Assembly (NCBI GenBank): GCA_022828595.1
Contig: JAKGHH010000004.1
Coordinates: 51,448,922-51,512,921 of the forward strand
Direction of reading: 5' to 3'
Length of the DNA: 64,000 bases
Source of the DNA: Nelumbo lutea
Lineage: Eukaryota > Streptophyta > Magnoliopsida > Proteales > Nelumbonaceae
A program made the translations under genes and the position numbers. Numbering within the stretch: position 1 is the first letter of the stretch; every line of letters begins with the position of its first letter. The notes beneath the pieces are model-generated. The model was not told the origin of the DNA. It saw only the letters and a program-made list of their open reading frames with translations, and did no database searches. Positions 10,538 to 23,099 of the stretch are shown here, one piece after another.

Positions 10538-12314
10538 GTGGTATTAGAGCCATGGTTCAAATCTTGAATCAATTTAATTCAGATCTAAACCTGCGCAAAT
10601 GGGCAGAAGGTGTTCTACCCAATTTGTGCAGATATGTGTTTTTGGGAATTTGCTCTCAAAATTATGGGCGAATAATCTGAAATTAAATTTTATATAAATC
10701 TGATTATTGTTTAGAATAGTTCTTTATGATTTTCTTGATTTATGGGTTGTTCGTACAAGAGGAGATCGAATTCTTGGTTTGTGCAGGGAACCTGCAAGAT
10801 TTGCAGTTTCTTGATTTATTCATTACATTTGGTCTGTAAATAATTTTTTTTATTTTTTATACTCAATGTATTAGGTATTCGATCTGATGTAATTATAATA
10901 GAAATTAGGTTTTCTATTTTTTTTTGGATCGATGATGGCAGTGCAAGGAAGGAAATTTCGTAGATAGAACATTCACTACCGGCAATTTGCAGTTTGTGAA
11001 ACTACATTCTGTGATCTAACCTCTGTTTTTCAGGATGGATTGTACGAACAGCCCTGGATTGACTGATTCTTGTTTTGTGTCATCAGTTCTTTAATTTCAG
11101 ATTATTTTCTTGAATTAAAGATTTAATTAAAGATCAAACCCTAGACCCATTCGAACCAAGATTGGTTCAAATTGTTTGGACCGAATCTAGGGTTTAATCA
11201 AGGCTGAATATCAGCCCTAATTTTTGGGCCTAAGGATTGATAGTTAATTGGATATTTAATTCGGCCCAACCTATAAGGCCCAGTTTTAAATTGTTAAAAC
11301 TGCCAAAAACCCATTTCAAAGGATAAAGTTATATGGGCCGAACTGGGTAACCCTAATTCAGCCCATATACCTAGATGATATTAATTGTTAATATTATGGA
11401 TTAAAAAGAGCTTCAAATGGGTTTTTACAAGTAATTAATTGATTGGATCAATTCCTCCCTGCATGTGATTTATGGATGTGTGATGTGCTATGTTCATGTG
11501 CCATAAGTGCTTGGCCCATGCAGATTTGATAGTGGCTCTTGCGCACACAATGGCTGAATGCACATCATTTCCGTAGTGTCCCTCATGGTCATTGGATGAC
11601 CTCCCTCAATGGTGGGTCCCACACCTCCTGAAGAGGTTACGTGTTGAACCCTAACCGATCAAGACCCACCGAAATCTGGCTTTATGAATATCAGTGGGAG
11701 CCACTTTGGTTTGACCTAAAATAAACTAGGACGTAATTCTTATTCCCTCCAGTAAATATGAGTGCACATGATAGGGAGATTCAAATGATGAACTCTCTAA
11801 AGGCCTTCCATCATTAGCATGAGGATGAGTCTTTCAGTAATAAGGAAACGCACTAGAAAATGGGCTATCCATTTGTTGTTGGGCTTGTCCAAATGTTTCA
11901 TAAGATGATAGCGGCATCATAGACCGATGTGGGAGGGGCTTCGCCAGAAAATCGGAACTCTCTCACGGTACCTTGGCGTTCACGAATATGATGGGTGAGC
12001 ACTCACTGGATAGAAAGGTTTACCTGAAAATGACTCTAAACCTTGTCTAACAGAGGCCAAAGGGAAAACTCATATGATGAGTGGATATGATCCTTCACAG
12101 AAAGGTGGTGGGGTTTTGTAGCTGAAACCGTTGGCTCCATGCACCCTATGTGGTTTCCCACATTTCCAGAGACAAGTCATTGTCTCCATCCCTGAGAAGG
12201 AGGGAAAACTCAGAGAAGAACAAATGGGAATGGAACACAGATTAAAATCCATGCATGTGATATGAACATGAATCAAATAAGATTGTGGACTGATATTTGT
12301 TGTTTTATCAGAAA
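10538..12314 (+). mobile_element. Copia-A copy C3: long untranslated leader
   Basis: About 1.78 kb between primer-binding site and gag with no long ORF. The same leader is present in C4 (16739-18522, reverse) and C5 (56811-58599) at nearly the same length, so it belongs to the family and is not a later insertion. It holds AT-rich stretches and several TTTTGCAG-like acceptor motifs (such as the one near 11030) that could mark leader splicing, but no paired donor is clear. Confidence 0.75.
10539..10550 (+). promoter_or_regulatory. Primer-binding site, copy C3
   Basis: TGGTATTAGAGC lies one base after the LTR end and differs by one base from TGGTATCAGAGC, the complement of the plant initiator tRNA-Met 3' end used by most Copia elements. 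Copy C5 keeps the exact motif at 56812-56823. Confidence 0.85.
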
Positions 12315-13628
12315 ATGGAAAACGAACAATTTGCAAAGCTTCTTGACGACAACAAGCTTAAGGGCCCAAACTATGCCGACTGGTACCATAACCTAATGCT
12401 GGTTTTAACATTTGAAAAATTGGACAAGGTAGTCAAGTCTCCTGCTCTGGAGTGTCCAGGTGATAGGGCTTCTGAAGCCCGTAGGAGAGAATTCCAAGAT
12501 TGGGAGGATAAAAACTCCCTAGCCGCTGCTATGTCATTGCTTCTTTGGACAACTCAATACAGAGGCAGTTCGATCAGATCAAACTCGCTAAGGACATATT
12601 GGATAGTCTGAAAATAATGTACGAAGAGCAGAATCGTTTTACTCGGTAGAAGGTCTTGAAAATGTTCATGACCGCTTAGATGTCCAAGGGGCAGAAAGTT
12701 CACGACCATTGTCTTCGGATGATGGGATACATTAACGAGCTAGAAGCCCTTGGATCTGGGCTAGATCTTGGCACTCAAGTGGATGCCATTCTAAACTCCT
12801 TGCCCTCTTCCTCCAAGAGCTTAGCAATATGTTGCAAAGGGCCGAGGACTTACTTAAGAAGGATGTGCCTGTGGTGATGCTTGTTGAAGCTAACAAAATG
12901 GGCAAGAAAAAGAGGAAGGCAAAGAAGCCTCAGAAGAAGACTACCAAGCCCAAGAAGTAGAAGAAGGACAGGACAGCAGATGCATGTCTCTTCTACAAAC
13001 AAGCCGGCCACTGGAAGAGGAATTGTCCTCAGTACCTGGAATCCAAGAAAGGTAATTTTGAATCTTGTGTCATAGAAACCAACTTATTGGTGGTTTCTAT
13101 GTCTTGGTGTATTGACTCCGGGGCTTCAACTCATGCGTGTAACTCACTGTAGGGGTTCAAGGTAAGTAGAAGGCTGAATGATGGAGAAGTGATGCTCTAC
13201 TTGGGGACTTCTGCAAGCGTTGCAGCTACGGCAATAGGCACCGTAGAATTAAAATTTAGAGAAGGAAATATTGTACTTAAAGATTGTCTTTTTGTGCAAA
13301 ATCTAAGAAAAATTTGATTTCTGTCTCAAAACTGTGTGTGGATGGATATTCTGTCTTTTTAAGTAATACGATTACTATTAAAAAAACAATAAATTCATCG
13401 CATATGGGGAATTGGAGAACGGTCTCTATGTTCTACATCCTTCTCTACAAACTAATATAGCCAAAACTATGTCGGTTGAAATCCCCAAGAAAAGAGCACG
13501 TGATACAGTTGATCCCACGTGCCTGTGGCATTACCGACTTGGCCATATCGGTATTGACCGAATCAGAAGACTAGTAAAGGATGGTCCTTTGGATTTTCTA
13601 ATTGTAGAAGATCTTTCCACTTGTGAGC
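12315..13628 (+). pseudogene. Copia-A copy C3: gag, protease and integrase start
   Basis: Gag begins MENEQFAKLLDDNKLKGPNYADWYHN at 12315. A frameshift near 12540 and stops such as the TAG before MSKGQKVHDH (near 12677) break it. The zinc-knuckle region reads CLFYKQAGHWKRNCPQYLE, with the second Cys replaced by Tyr. The protease keeps WCIDSGASTHAC with a TAG shortly after. The zinc-finger segment LWHYRLGHIGIDRIRRLVKDGPLDF follows. Homology ends after CTTGTGAG at 13628, within the CEPC of the integrase zinc finger, and unrelated sequence begins. Confidence 0.85.
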
Positions 13629-13792
13629 TGGTGAAGGATGATTTGACCCGATCTATGAAACGACGACACGTGGACACTGACCCGACGTAAGTGACAACTC
13701 AGCATTGCGGCCCAGTACAACTAAGTAATGGGCCCATAAAGCATATTGCCACATCATATCGCACAAAAGGAGGAGCTCGCCACGATGCAAGC
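13629..13792. other. Filler between inverted Copia-A copies
   Basis: About 165 bp that match neither C3 nor C4. It is more GC-rich than its surroundings, with words such as GACACGTGGACAC and GAGGAGCTCGCC, which suggests a fragment copied from another dispersed repeat. It sits exactly between the right break of C3 and the left break of C4. Confidence 0.6.
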
Positions 13793-15790
13793 TCCACACT
13801 TTCACGTAGTCAACATTCCTACATTATTTCCAATGAGTAGAATGTCAACTACATACAGAACCAAGAATGTGACCTTATCCCCATTGGTTTTCCTGTAAAG
13901 ACAGGGCTCATCTGGATTTTGCTCAAAGTCAAACTGTTTGATGGTAGAGTCAAATCGGATGTTCCAACTCTTAGAAGCTTGCTTAAGTCCATATGGATCG
14001 ATTTAGTTTACATACCATGTGTTCCTGACTTGTAGCTATGAAACCTTGCGGTTGCTACATATAAATGTCTTCAGTAAGATCTCCATTCAGGAATGCAGTT
14101 TTGACATTCATTTGCCAAATATCGTAATTATGGTATGCTGCTACAACTAGCAGGATCCTAATGGATTTAAGCATGGCCACGGGTGAAAAGGTTTCCTCAT
14201 AATCGATTCCTTCTTTCTAAGTCTACCCTTTCGCCACAAGATGAGCCTTGTAGGTCTTAACCTTACCATCGGGGCCCTTCTTCTTCTTATAGATCCATTT
14301 GCAACCAATTGCTTTTACCCCAGGGGGTGGATCTACTAGAGTCCAAACTCTATTGGTCTCCATTGACTCCATCTCTGCTCTCATGGCATCTACCAATTTC
14401 AAGGAATCTATGTCCAACATAGCTTTCGTATAAGTCACAGGGTTCTCCCCATTGGTTGTGGCTTCCACCAAGTAACTTTCTTGGTCATAGCCATAACGAA
14501 TTGGAGGCCTGGAATCCCCTATAGATCTCTTAGGTTGGTTATTAATTAGAGCTTGTGGGACATCTCCCACTACCCCTAAGCTCTCCTCATCAAGAATAAC
14601 TTCTTGATGATGATTGTTTAGGATGTAATTATTTTCCAATAAGTGGGCATTTCGAATGCAGAACTCCTTTTGTTCACCTGGGTCATAGAATAAATACCCT
14701 ATAGATCCTTTTGGGTAACCTATAAATAGGAAACGACTGGTCTTGGATTCCAATTTGTCATCACTTGTTCTTTTAACATGTGCCAGACAACCCTAAATTT
14801 TCAAGTGTTTTATACTTGGTTTCTAACCGGTTCAAAGTTCATAGGGAGTCTTCGAAATAGATTTGGTAGGAACCCAATTCAGCACGTATGTCGCAGTCTC
14901 TAATGCATAACCCCAAAAGGATGTGGATAGCTTTGAGTGTACAAGAAGTGATCGGACCATATCCAATAAAGTCTGGTTCCTCCTTTCTAACACACCGTTT
15001 AGCTATGGTGTAGTAGGAGGAGCTAGTTGTTATACTATCCCATTGTCCTTTAAGTAGTCATTGAATTCATCAGAGAGATACTCGCCACCTCGATCTGATC
15101 AAAGGGTCTTAATTTCTCTCCCTAACTGTTTCTCGACTTCATGTCTGAGTTCTTTGAACTTTTCAAAAGATTCAGACTTATGTCTCATTAGGTACATATA
15201 ACCATACTGTGAGTAATCATCGGTAAATGTTATGAAATAACTGTGTTGGTTACGTGTCCTAACATTCATGGGACCACATACATCAGTATGTATAAAGTCA
15301 AGTGTGCCTATCGATCTTTCAGGCTTACCGTTAAATGACCGTTTTGTCATCTTACCCTAAAGGCAATGTTCATATGTTGGAAGATCTTCTATAGTTAGAA
15401 AATCCAAATAACCATTCTTTACCAACCTTGTGATACGATCTATGTTAATGTGGCCAAGTCGGTAATGCCACAGGCACGTGGGATTAATTGTATCATGGGT
15501 TCATTTCTTGGGGTTATTATCCAACGTAGTTTTGGTTGTATTTCTTTCCAGAGAAGGATGGAGAACATGGAGACCATTTTCAAATTCTCCATATGCGAGG
15601 AATTTGTTATTTCTTTTGATAGTAATCATATTACTAAAGAGAACAGAATATCCATCCACACATAGTTTTGAAACAAAAATCAAATTTCTTCTCAAATTGT
15701 GTACATAAAACAATCTTTTAATGTAATTATTCATTCTCTGAAATACAATTCTATAGTTCCTATGGCTATAGTTGCAACACTTCTAGAAGT
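13793..15790 (-). pseudogene. Copia-A copy C4: integrase and reverse transcriptase
   Basis: Minus-strand pol, reading from about 15790 down. Integrase motifs include [34 protein letters not shown] and [12 protein letters not shown], with stops between. The RT section includes [45 protein letters not shown] and GLKQAS. The catalytic YVDD is changed to YVVD (Val codon at 13847-13849). Homology ends at about 13793, just downstream of this motif, so RNase H and the 3' LTR are missing. Confidence 0.85.
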
Positions 15791-16738
15791 CCCCAAGTAA
15801 AGAATCACCTCTCCGTCACTCAGTCTTCAACTTGCCCTGAACCCCTGCAATGTATTACATGCATGAGTAGAAACCCCATAGTCAATACACCAGGAAGTAG
15901 AAGTTACCAATATATTGGTTTCTATGACAAAGGAATCAAAATTACCTTGTTTCTTGGTCTCCAAGTACTGAGGATAGTTCCTCTTCCAGTGGCCAACCTG
16001 CATGCAGAAGTGACAAGCATATGATGCTTTGTCCTTCATTTGCCTTCTGAGTTTGGTAATTTTCTTCTGAAGCTTCTTCTTTGTCTTCCTTTTTTTCTTG
16101 CCTGATTTTTCACCTTCAACAAGCATGGTAATGGGATCATCCTTCTTTATTAGTTCTTCGGCCCTCTGCAACATATTGTTGAGTTTCTGGATGCTGACAT
16201 TTAGCTTGTTCATGTTATAGTTCATGATGAACTGATTGAAGGAAGGAGGCAAAGAGTTTAGGATGGCATCAACCATTGTGACATGATCTAGCCCAGATCG
16301 AAGAGCCTTCAGTTCATTGATGTATCCCATCATCTTAAAACAATAGTCATGAACTAGCTAGTTCTTAGACATTTGTGCGGTCATGAACTATTTTAGGACC
16401 TTCTGACGAGTAGAAGGGTTCTGCTTCTCGTACATTGTCCTTAGACTATCCAAGATATCCTTGGACAATTCAATCTGATTGAATTGTCACTGTATTTGAT
16501 TATCTAAGGAGGCTATGATATAGCATTGGGCAAGAGAGTTTTTCTCCTCCCATTCTTCATATTCTCTCCTACGGGCCTTAGAAGCCCTATCACCTGAACG
16601 TTCTGGAGCAGAGTTTTTAGCTACCTTGTCCAATTTCTCAGACGTCAGGACTAGCATAAGGTTACGATACCAGTCAGCATAATTTTGGCCCTTCAGCTTG
16701 TTGTCGTCCAACAGTTTAGCGAATTATCCGTTTGCCAT
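15791..16738 (-). pseudogene. Copia-A copy C4: gag and protease
   Basis: Gag starts at the ATG at 16738 (MANG then TAA where C1 has a Gln codon). It continues FAKLLDDNKLKGQNYADWYRN, a stop near 16487, and a second open stretch MMGYINELKALRSGLDHVTMVDAILNSLPPSF. The basic tail is followed by the zinc knuckle CHFCMQVGHWKRNYPQY, whose last Cys is Tyr. In the protease the catalytic triplet DSG became DYG (WCIDYGVSTHAC). Each of these alone would inactivate the product. Confidence 0.88.
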
Positions 16739-18522
16739 TTTTGATAAAAGGCAAAGCAAATATTAGTCCACAACCTTATTTGATTCATGTTATCTACATA
16801 GATATGGCTTTTAATCTATGTTCCATTTCCATTTATTAATCTTTGAGATTTCCCTCCTATCTCAATGACGGAGACTACGAATTATGTCTCTGGAAATGTG
16901 GGAAATCACATAGGGTGCATGAACCCAACTGTTTCAGTTGCATAACCCCACCACCTTCTATGAAAGATCATATCCACTCATCTTATGAGTTTTCCCTTTG
17001 GCCTCTGTCAGACAAGGTTCATTGCCATTTTAAGTTAAACCTTTTTGTCTACTGAGTGATCACCCATCATATTCATGAACGCCAAGGTACCGTGAGAGAG
17101 TCTTCTATTTTAAGATAGGCTCCTCCCACATCGGTCTATGATGCCCGTATCATCTTATGAAACAATCCAACAGATCCAACAACAAATTGATAACCCAATT
17201 TTATGGTGCATTTCCTCATTACTGAAGGACCCATCTTCATGTTAATGATGGAAGGCCTTTAGAGAGTTCATCACATGAATCTCCCTATCACATGCACTCA
17301 TATTTTAGTGGAGGAAATGGAATATTATGCCCTAGTTTTATTTAGGTCAAACAAAAGTGGTTCCCACTAACTTTCATAATGCAAGATTTAGATGGGCTCT
17401 AAACATCTAGGGTTCCGCATGGTTCCTCTTGGAGAGGAAGCTGGTGTGGGGCCCACCATGAAGGGAGATCATCCAATGATCGTAAGGAAACCATGGCAAT
17501 AATATTCATTTAGCCATGTTGTGCACAAGAGCCACATATCAAATCAGTGTAGGCCAAGTACTTATGGCCCATGAACGTTGCACATCACACATCCATACAT
17601 CACATGCATGAAAACCATAATTGATTCAATCAATTAAATAAACATAAAACCCATAATTAAAGCCCATATAATTTACTGATTAACATTACGTAGGTATATG
17701 GGTTGAACTGCAAAGAACAGTTCGGCCCATATAGCTTTTATGCTGAAATGGGTTAAAACAATTTTAACATATTAAAACTGGGTTTTACAGATGTGGGCTG
17801 AATTGCATCTTGCAATTAACCATCAACTCCTGGACCCATATAATAAAATTTAGGGCGAAGAACAGCCCCCATCGAACCACAGATTTGGTCCAACCAGTTT
17901 TGTCCAATCTGGTTAGAATGAGTCTAGGGTTTGATTTTTAATTCAAGATTTAATTCAAGAAAAATTGATGTGAAATTAAATAATTGATACAAGACAATCA
18001 AGAATCAGTAGGAGGGTTGTTCGTAGGACTGCTACTTGCAAAACAAAATTTAGACCGCAGCATACAGTTTCCAAAACTGCAAATCGCAAATGGCTGAACC
18101 CATATCTGCGAAAATTTCTCTCTACGCAATTTGCTTCATCTTCGAATGAAATAAAATAGAAAACCTATTTTCTATTAATATTACATCAGAATTGAATTCC
18201 TATACATTTCGTCTAAAAATTAAAAATAATTAATTACAGACCAAGAATGAAAAGAACAGCAGGTGCGCAGATTTCTTGCGCCATTAAAGAATTCGATCTC
18301 CATCGTACGAACAACCCGAAAATCAAGAAAAATATGTAGAATAATTCTAAATATAAATCAGATTTATAAAGATTTAATTTCAGATAAATCGCCCAAAAAC
18401 TAGGAACCAATTTCCCAGAAAATGCTAACTACGCAAATTGGGTAGAACGCCTTTTGCCCATTTGCGCAGATCCAGATCTGGTTTAATTTTGGTTCAAGAT
18501 TTGAACCTGGCTCTGTTACCAC
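16739..18522 (-). mobile_element. Copia-A copy C4: leader and primer-binding site
   Basis: Leader of 1784 bp on the minus strand, collinear with the leaders of C3 and C5. Next to the LTR the primer-binding site reads TGGTAACAGAGCC on the minus strand (about 18509-18521), one base away from the family motif. Confidence 0.8.
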
Positions 18523-18531
18523 TGAAGGGAT

Positions 18532-18981
18532 AAGAGATCTATCATATGGATGGTCGAACCTTGCAGGAAGGTTGGGCAAAATTTAAAAAATTCCTTTCTC
18601 CCATGTGGGAATCACAATCCCTATTTTAGAAAACTGCATTTTTAATGATCAATCTTAAACCAAACCGGACCAGATCTGAGACTGAAAGGGAGTAGAGGGA
18701 TATACCTGATTCGGAGTAATAGTAAACCCCCAATGAAGGTGTTCATGCCCAAGGAGAAGAGATCCATCATATGGATGGTCGAACCCTGCAGGAAGGTTGG
18801 GCAAAATTTAAAAAATTCCTCTCTCCCATGTTGGAATCGCAATCCCTATTTTAGAAAACTGCATTTTCAATGATCAATCTTAAACTAAACCAGACCAGAT
18901 CTGAGACTGAAAGGGAGTAGTGGGATATACCTGTTTCGGAGTAATAGTAAGCCCCCAATGAAGGTGTTCATGCCCAAGGAG
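18532..18981. repeat. 225-bp tandem duplication inside C4 LTR
   Basis: Two head-to-tail copies (18532-18756 and 18757-18981), each starting AAGAGATC and ending CCCAAGG-AG. They differ by a handful of substitutions, so the duplication is not very recent. No other LTR of the family has it. Confidence 0.9.
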
Positions 18982-19987
18982 AAGACCAAAGACTGCTTCC
19001 ACCGAAGATGACACGGTGCGAGGTGAAACAAAATCAGTAGGATGGTTCTTCAGCAAGAACCGAATTCTTCAACAAGAATATGATAGAGGGCTGGTGAGCA
19101 CGATTTTAGATTGCCTCTTCTAGCGAAAGGCAATATCAAGAACTATTCTTTATCACTCCCACTAGTGGAGATTGAACTGGGTAGGGCGGCAAGAGTAGGA
19201 AAGAAGTAGAAGACAGTGCAGCCAAACTGTGTTGTCTCTCTCTGTAATTCAGCAGATTGTTAGATGATCTAGAGGTTTTCCCTGTTCTTCTATTTATAGC
19301 TTTAAAGAGGAGATCTCCTAATCCTGTTAGGAGTTTCCTAATCCAAATCTCTAATTTGGACCTGGACTCTCTTTAAGAGATAAGGATAATCCCTTATCTT
19401 ATCTGTAGATTTCCTGATCCAAATCTTTATTTGGATCTAAACTCTTTGAGTGGGTCGTGACAATCCCTTATCCTATTAGCTGATCCAAATCCCAGAACCA
19501 CCCCCTTTTAAGTAATCTTATTAAGCCAGTTAGATTTGGGCTTTAGGCCCATTAAGTTCATTTGCTCACTAGCCCTCTTAGTCTGCTGCCCAGTTGGCTA
19601 TCCTTGTACGGCATGGGACCCAAACATTGATCTACACAGCAGCCACTTGGGTTCAGCCCAGCCTCTGTAACAATGCCTAGTCGAATTCTCTATAGGGGAC
19701 AATGAACCCCTGAGTCCATCACCATGGGCTCTTAATGGGCCTAACATTTACACTAAATGTTCCTTGGATCAAGCCACCTTATAAAAATCCAAGGACTGTG
19801 GGTAGATGCAAGATTAGCCCATCAGGTATTACCTTCAATGATTTTACATTTAAACCTCTCAACCCATAATGATCAAACACTGCCCGATAAGAGAGAACCT
19901 TTCCCTTGGCTGCAAGGTAAAGTGTTGCACTTTCTACTTACATGGATCCCAAGAATTAAAACATTTTGCAAACATTTTGAAACCATA

Positions 19988-19988
19988 C

Positions 19989-20040
<52 letters not shown>
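19988..20040. repeat. TA/TG microsatellite
   Basis: About ten TA units followed by about sixteen TG units in the C4 LTR, at the position where C5 has pure TA (55460-55519) and TAAA/TA (63027-63073). Confidence 0.9.
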
Positions 20041-20047
<7 letters not shown>

Positions 20048-20699
20048 CTCTATATAATTATATTTTGCAAAACAATTTTCAATGGTTGAAATCGACTACC
20101 GGTAGTTTTGGTTTCTATTAGAGAGAGTGCATCCCCGATCATTCACTTTTTTTTTGATAAAGGGGTTGATCCTGTCACTATGATCACCCACTCAGATGAA
20201 TTCTCGGACTGTTCCAACATACCCATATTTTGAGCCCCTCTAAGGATCTCACTGATTGGCATATCCAAGACAGTCCAATCCAACACACAGTGCAATACCA
20301 TAATCGAGTCAATGGGTCAAGTTTAACATTCAAGTTTTGCTCATTTATCTCCAAGGTCCAGGGCAATACTGGAATTTTGGTCCGGTTCAGGGTTTCAAGT
20401 AAACCCACATTGCATTTACCTCAGGTCTCACCCTAGCAGCTGAGACAAGCCACTCCAACCAACTTAGTAGCACATCAGTGTCAGCCTTGGCATGATAAAT
20501 CTCCTCAGATCTATCCAACGGCTGTGAAGATTCTAAACTAACATGAGTCTCATATTTGTCCAGTTTAAGGGCATTACACAGAAGCACACCACAATAAAAT
20601 GAATCAAATATGTACTTTATTCATTTACATTAAATGCCATAGTGTACATCATTCTGATTAGAATTAATGTCATACACTGTCTAACTGAACCTACCCATT

Positions 20700-21640
20700 A
20701 TTGCTAACCCCTAACCTACATTCACTAGGCCCATTTGGCTAGACCTTAACTCCTTTATCACTTGGAAAGTCATCGATTGGGTGTAAATGGGCATACAAGG
20801 TGAAATACAATCCTGATGTTACATTTGAATGGTACAAAGCACACCTCGCTCATTGCGAAGGGTTATACCTAAACCACAAGGATTGATTACAATGGAATTT
20901 ATGTTTTAGTTGCAAAATTGATTACTGTTCAATGCTTACTTCTTCTTGATGTGACACGCCAATGGAAACTTCATCAGATGGATGTTGATAATGTGTTCCT
21001 CCATGGAACTTTACAAGAGGAAGTCTAGATGACCCCACATCCTGATTTACTTTCAGTAGGGGGCATTTGTGTTTGCCTCTTGAATAAGTCTATATATGGC
21101 TTGAAATAGGCATCTCATAATTTGTTCGACACTTTAGACAATACTCTCTTTACTCTATCCAAGATAGGCTATTTCTTAGTTGTACCTGCTTATGTTGATG
21201 ATCTAGTAATCGTAGGGGAGGACTTTGCCACCCTGGGTCGGTCTCCTTTTTTTTGGAAAACTAAGAAATAGTCTATTGTGTCCCAATCCTCTCTTTAAGC
21301 TGAGTATCATGCAATGGCTGTTGCTACTAGTGAACTTATTTGACTTAAATGCCTATTCTCTGATCTTAGTTCATGCCACCCTCAACCAATGATGCTCCCT
21401 TATGATAAGAAGGCTGCTCTACACATTGCTATAAATCCAGTATTTCATGAATGAACCAAATACATTGAGATTGACTGTCATTTTTTTCGGAAACATTTTG
21501 AATCTGAAACCATCTCCCCTATTTATATTTCTACAAAACTTCAACCAGTTGACATCTTCACCAAGGCCTTAAGATATGATCATTTTCATTTTCTTCTTCC
21601 GAAGTGGGTGTCATTTCTTCTCCAACTCCAACTTGAAGGG
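20700..21640 (+). pseudogene. Decayed RT/RNase H of a second Copia family
   Basis: Three-frame reading recovers, in order: WKLHQMDVDNVFLHGTLQEEV, a leucine/serine stretch with SIYGLK, AYVDDLVIVGEDF near 21188, then AEYHAMAVATSELI, KAALHIAINPVFHE and DCHFFRKHFESE, and finally LQPVDIFTKAL. This is the RT catalytic site followed by the RNase H and C-terminal tail typical of Ty1/Copia. It is not Copia-A ([24 protein letters not shown]). Stops and frameshifts occur every few dozen codons and there is an internal deletion near 21240, so it is an old relic. It lies immediately outside the C4 5' LTR. Confidence 0.8.
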
Positions 21641-21840
21641 TTAGAATATTCCAGAGTTCTTCAGTTGTTACGTTTGTCATTATATTATGCCAGTTGGCAT
21701 TCACACAGCTTGTATAAACAAGTGGTTTAGTCGATTGTATGTATATATGTATGTATGTATGTGTGTATGTGTATGTACATTTCTTTGAGAGATTTGAATG
21801 AATTGATCCCATCTCCATTATTTTTCACCTTCTTTTCAGA
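21641..21840 (+). mobile_element. Probable LTR remnant of the second Copia relic
   Basis: Directly after the pol tail is AACTTGAAGGG, a decayed polypurine tract, and then GTTAGAATATTCCAGAG, which resembles the 5' end of a Copia LTR. The segment contains a TATG/TGTATG microsatellite (21738-21778). The 3' boundary is not visible. Confidence 0.5.
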
Positions 21841-23099
21841 ATGTGACATATTTTCTGTTCTTTCTTCTGAATGCAGGATTTAATTTAACTGAATTAAAAA
21901 AATTGCTAGCTTGAATTGTTGTATTATAAATGGTATTTTATCAGGCAAATTCGAAATGATAAGTTTTTTTTTTCCAAACTTGGGTGGCACTTGTAATTCA
22001 TTTTTCAGGTTAGATAACAAAACTTCGAATTTCTCAGACAAAACGGTGGCTCATTTAGATTAGAATTTGGTAGCTTACAATCAAAATCTACCCACCATGG
22101 ACCCAAGTTGTTATGTTATTATTTGTAACGGAGGAGTTGGACGATTAGGGAAGGGAAGATCTCCAAACCCATCGAAGTGGAATTTGTTGCAGTTTGGGAA
22201 ACACTCTCTTTTGCTCTAACTCAAGGGTGGAAATCTATATTGATCATGTTAGATTTGAAAGGTGTAAGTTAAGGCTCCAATGGAAATTTGATGGGAATAT
22301 TTTGGTCCATTTTGGTGTGAATAGTCGGGGGTAGAAATCCTAGCCCCATTCCTGTCCCCGCAAGGAAACAGGGTCATTAAATTTGCCCGACCTCACCCCA
22401 ACCATTGCTCGCAACCATGTTTTCATTCACATTTTGGGTTGAACTTGAACTTGCCCCTATCTAAGTTGATTTTTCTAAAAGTTTTAATATCTTTATACCC
22501 ATGGTTGAACTAGACAACTCGACCTGTTAACGGTCTAAATATTGACTGGATCGGACCACAGTTGAGCCGTCCAATTAGAGTTGTCATTTGACTAGTTTTG
22601 GGTTTGGGTTGGGCAGGCCAAACCACTCAGACCTAATTGAATTGGATTAGCCAGACAATACTCTCTTTAATCTATTCAAGCTAGGCAGTTTTGGGTTGGT
22701 CGGGCCACTGAATCATCTGTTTGAGTCGGGTGGGCTATGCACTAACCACACTGACTCAAGCTCGATCATTTGGCCCAGTTTGGATACATGGTTGATTTGG
22801 GTTCAAGTTTGTATTGATTGAACCGGTCTGAATCTAATCAAACCACTGAACCAAACCGGATTTACCCAAATCAGATTGGACCACCAAGCCTTATAGCTGT
22901 GTTCGGGTTAATTCGGATTTGGTATTAGTGAATCATGTCCGCCCAAATTGGATTAGATTGTCAGACCATTTGACCAGGTTCAGGTTCAGGTGTGAGGTAT
23001 AGTTGCATCATCCCTGTGTCAAATTCTGCTTGGAATTTATTATTATAGTTTTGAGTTAAAAATAGGTATTAATAGTTTGAATTAATAATTATTTCTAAT
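21841..23099. other. Spacer without a gene
   Basis: No supported ORF. Bases 22480-22990 are rich in diverged GGTTGGGC, GACCGG and GGTTCAGG words resembling the inside of the TIR elements at 34068 and 35791, possibly a very old copy. It ends with CTAAT (23095-23099), the probable left target duplication of the Gypsy element. Confidence 0.5.

Larger units (their letters stand above)
18523..20685 (-). mobile_element. Copia-A copy C4: 5' LTR (minus) with internal duplication
   Basis: Minus-strand LTR that starts near 20685 (GTTAGACAGT; the outermost T is mutated) and ends CCCTTCA at 18523. At about 2163 bp it is longer than its relatives because of a 225-bp tandem duplication next to its 3' end. 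Without the duplication it would be about 1938 bp, the family size. A TATAAATAG box lies at 19290-19298 on the minus strand, and a long TA/TG microsatellite at about 19988-20040. Confidence 0.88.
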
